9,599 bases of DNA from Candidatus Aminicenantota bacterium (GTDB lineage: Bacteria; Acidobacteriota; Aminicenantia; Aminicenantales; JAFGBC01), in the NCBI GenBank assembly GCA_016933355.1, contig JAFGBC010000193.1, forward strand, positions 1 to 9,599, given 5' to 3'. Below the pieces are notes generated by a model that worked only from the letters and a program-made list of their open reading frames with translations, was not told where the DNA came from and did no database searches. A program made the translations under genes and the position numbers. Positions 8,220 through 9,599 of this stretch are shown here, piece by piece; the stretch's first letter is position 1; each line of letters opens with the position of its first letter.

Positions 8220-9529
8220 AGACACGGCCCTCGGGCGCGGGTCGGGGCCGGCGCCTGCTCGTCGCCGGCCTGCTCGCCTTTGGCGGCTTAGCCGTCGCGG
8301 AGGAGGCGTTGCCTGAGGCGCCGGCCGCGCGCGGCTTGGACAACGGCTCGGCCTTGATCTTCCAACGGGACGCGGCTTCGGCCGTATCGGTCCTGGGCAT
8401 CGTCATCGGCGGGGGGCGGGCGGCCGAACCGGACGGCCTGCCCGGCCTGGCCAACCTCGTGACGCGCCTGTCTCTCGAGATCCCCGACGCGGACAAGGTA
8501 CAGGCCCTGATGAGCCAGTCGACCCGGATGCAGACGTTGGTCGAGGAGGATTACGCCCTCATCCTGATCGAGAGCCTCTCCGTCCATTTCGAGGACGCCC
8601 TCAAAACCGCGTCCGCGATCCTCCTCAAGCCGCTCTTCTCGGGCCTGCGGATCGACTTCGTCAAGGAGGCGATGGCCCATCAGGCCGGGCTCGAGAAAGA
8701 CGACGCGGTCCGGGCGGGACGGACGGCCGCCCTGCGGGCCTTCTTCGGACCGACCGGCTACGGCGCGTCCGCGTACGGAAGCGAAGCCGGCCTCAAGGCC
8801 GTCCGCAAGGACGATATCCGCCGCTTCTACCAGGAGCGCTTCCGGTCCGGCAACGTCGCTTTCATCGTCGTCACCGACCTGGACGAAGCCCGCGTTGAAG
8901 CCTGGCTGCTCAAGTATTTCGCCAAGCTTCCGTCCGGGTCCGCGCCCGCCGCGCCGCCTCCGCCCGCGCCCTCCCTCAGAGACGAGGAATCCGTGCTCGA
9001 CAAGGAGACGAAGCAGACGTTCTGCAGCCTCGCCTTCCCGCTCCCGCCCCTGACGCTCGAATCCTACGCGATGGATATCCTGCTCGAGACGGCCCTCGGC
9101 AAAGGCGTCGGCGCGAGGCTTTGGCCGCTTCGGACGGGGTCGCGGCTCGCCTATAACGTCGGGGCCCGGGTGACCGTCGGCCGGGCCGGCGGCGTCCTCG
9201 AGGCCTTCCTGGAGACCGACCGCGCCAAGACGGCCGAGGCCCTGGCCGGCCTCGAGACGACCGTCGCGGCCTTCGCGGCCTCGGGCTTCGACGAAGACGA
9301 GCTGCGGACGACCCAGGTCTTCGCCCGGTCCGAGTTTCTCCGCAGCACCGAGAGCAAGACCGCCCGGGTCCGGCGCCTCGCGTTCTGCCAGGGGACGGGA
9401 CTGGGCATCCAAGGCTACAACCGCTTTCCCGAGCTCTTGGACGCCGTCTCTCTGGCTGAGATCAATGCCTACTGCCGAACCGTCCTCGACCCCGGGACGT
9501 CAGCCCGGGTCATCATCGGGCGCCGCTGA
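8216..9529 (+). CDS. M16B peptidase-like protein, non-catalytic partner subunit, exported
   Basis: 437 residues. N-terminal signal peptide: basic GRGRR, hydrophobic 14-28, probable cut after AVA. The fold is M16 (GLDNGSALIFQRD at about 40-52 aligns with the start of its partner), but the zinc motif is lost: where HxxEH should be the sequence reads N80-L-V-T-R84 within GLPGLANLVTRLSL, so it cannot bind zinc there. It keeps the M16 C-domain motif GARLWPLRTGSRLAYNVGA with Arg301 and Tyr313, the Arg/Tyr pair that positions substrate in M16B enzymes. A Pro/Ala-rich linker (about 240-255) joins the two halves. Its ATG overlaps the stop of the catalytic subunit (ATGA at 8216-8219), so equal synthesis is likely. 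Complementary motifs in two adjacent genes match known heterodimeric M16B peptidases. No clear terminator is seen in the 70 bases that follow. Confidence 0.9.
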   Translation: MKTRPSGAGRGRRLLVAGLLAFGGLAVAEEALPEAPAARGLDNGSALIFQRDAASAVSVLGIVIGGGRAAEPDGLPGLANLVTRLSLEIPDADKVQALMSQSTRMQTLVEEDYALILIESLSVHFEDALKTASAILLKPLFSGLRIDFVKEAMAHQAGLEKDDAVRAGRTAALRAFFGPTGYGASAYGSEAGLKAVRKDDIRRFYQERFRSGNVAFIVVTDLDEARVEAWLLKYFAKLPSGSAPAAPPPPAPSLRDEESVLDKETKQTFCSLAFPLPPLTLESYAMDILLETALGKGVGARLWPLRTGSRLAYNVGARVTVGRAGGVLEAFLETDRAKTAEALAGLETTVAAFAASGFDEDELRTTQVFARSEFLRSTESKTARVRRLAFCQGTGLGIQGYNRFPELLDAVSLAEINAYCRTVLDPGTSARVIIGRR

Positions 9530-9599
9530 GCCGCCCGGCCGAAATCCGGCGAGCGCCCGACCCCGGAAAAGGAAGAAAAACGGAGTCGGCCCGTCTAAA

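Noticed and set aside
6759..8225. Long antisense open frame of 488 codons over the catalytic M16 gene
   Set aside because: Its composition mirrors the GC-rich third-codon pattern of the sense gene; it has no recognisable domain, and the sense frame carries signal peptide and zinc motif.
9530..9599. Imperfect inverted repeat CGACCCCG...CGGAGTCG after the second M16 gene
   Set aside because: Stem has a mismatch, loop is long and there is no T-run before the window ends, so no terminator can be claimed.

Overview
The window is a GC-rich bacterial chromosomal segment, densely coded, with mostly short intergenic gaps and Shine-Dalgarno-led genes. No insertion sequence, phage gene or CRISPR array is visible. 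The gene mix (an NtrC-type sigma-54 activator, exported M16 peptidase pair, UroD-like protein, DUF6512-like protein and a 7-TM protein) recalls Acidobacteriota or Candidatus Aminicenantes. That placement is an impression from protein style, not a test.

Region 1 to 2983 (minus strand): three genes read right to left. A stand-alone receiver-domain response regulator is followed by a single-chain iron-sulfur L-serine dehydratase. The dehydratase overlaps by ATGA a uroporphyrinogen-decarboxylase-fold protein that runs off the left edge and carries the His-x-Cys motif of zinc/corrinoid methyltransferases.

Region 2984 to 3230: an isolated initiator tRNA-Met gene on the minus strand. It has a textbook promoter (TTGACA, 16 bp, extended TATAAT) ending a few bases before the tRNA, and a UUCG-loop hairpin downstream.

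Region 3292 to 5151 (minus strand): a compact three-gene unit behind a recognisable sigma-70-type promoter. It encodes a VOC/glyoxalase-fold protein, a DUF6512-like membrane protein and a 7-TM membrane protein that looks like a sensor input domain without a kinase. Their joint function is unknown.

Region 5185 to 9529: a full-length sigma-54-dependent NtrC-family response regulator (minus) is divergent from two overlapping M16B peptidase genes (plus). The first peptidase has the zinc site HxxEH plus a downstream Glu. The second lacks it but keeps an Arg/Tyr pair, so the two probably form an active/inactive periplasmic heterodimer. The 215-bp divergent spacer holds a small inverted repeat over a sigma-70-like promoter, and a sigma-54-like -24/-12 element, so the regulator may control the peptidases. 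No histidine kinase partner is in the window.

Nothing here is clearly a new defence or mobile system. The best leads are the peptidase pair with its divergent activator, the methyltransferase-like gene coupled to serine dehydratase, and the VOC/DUF6512/7-TM cassette.
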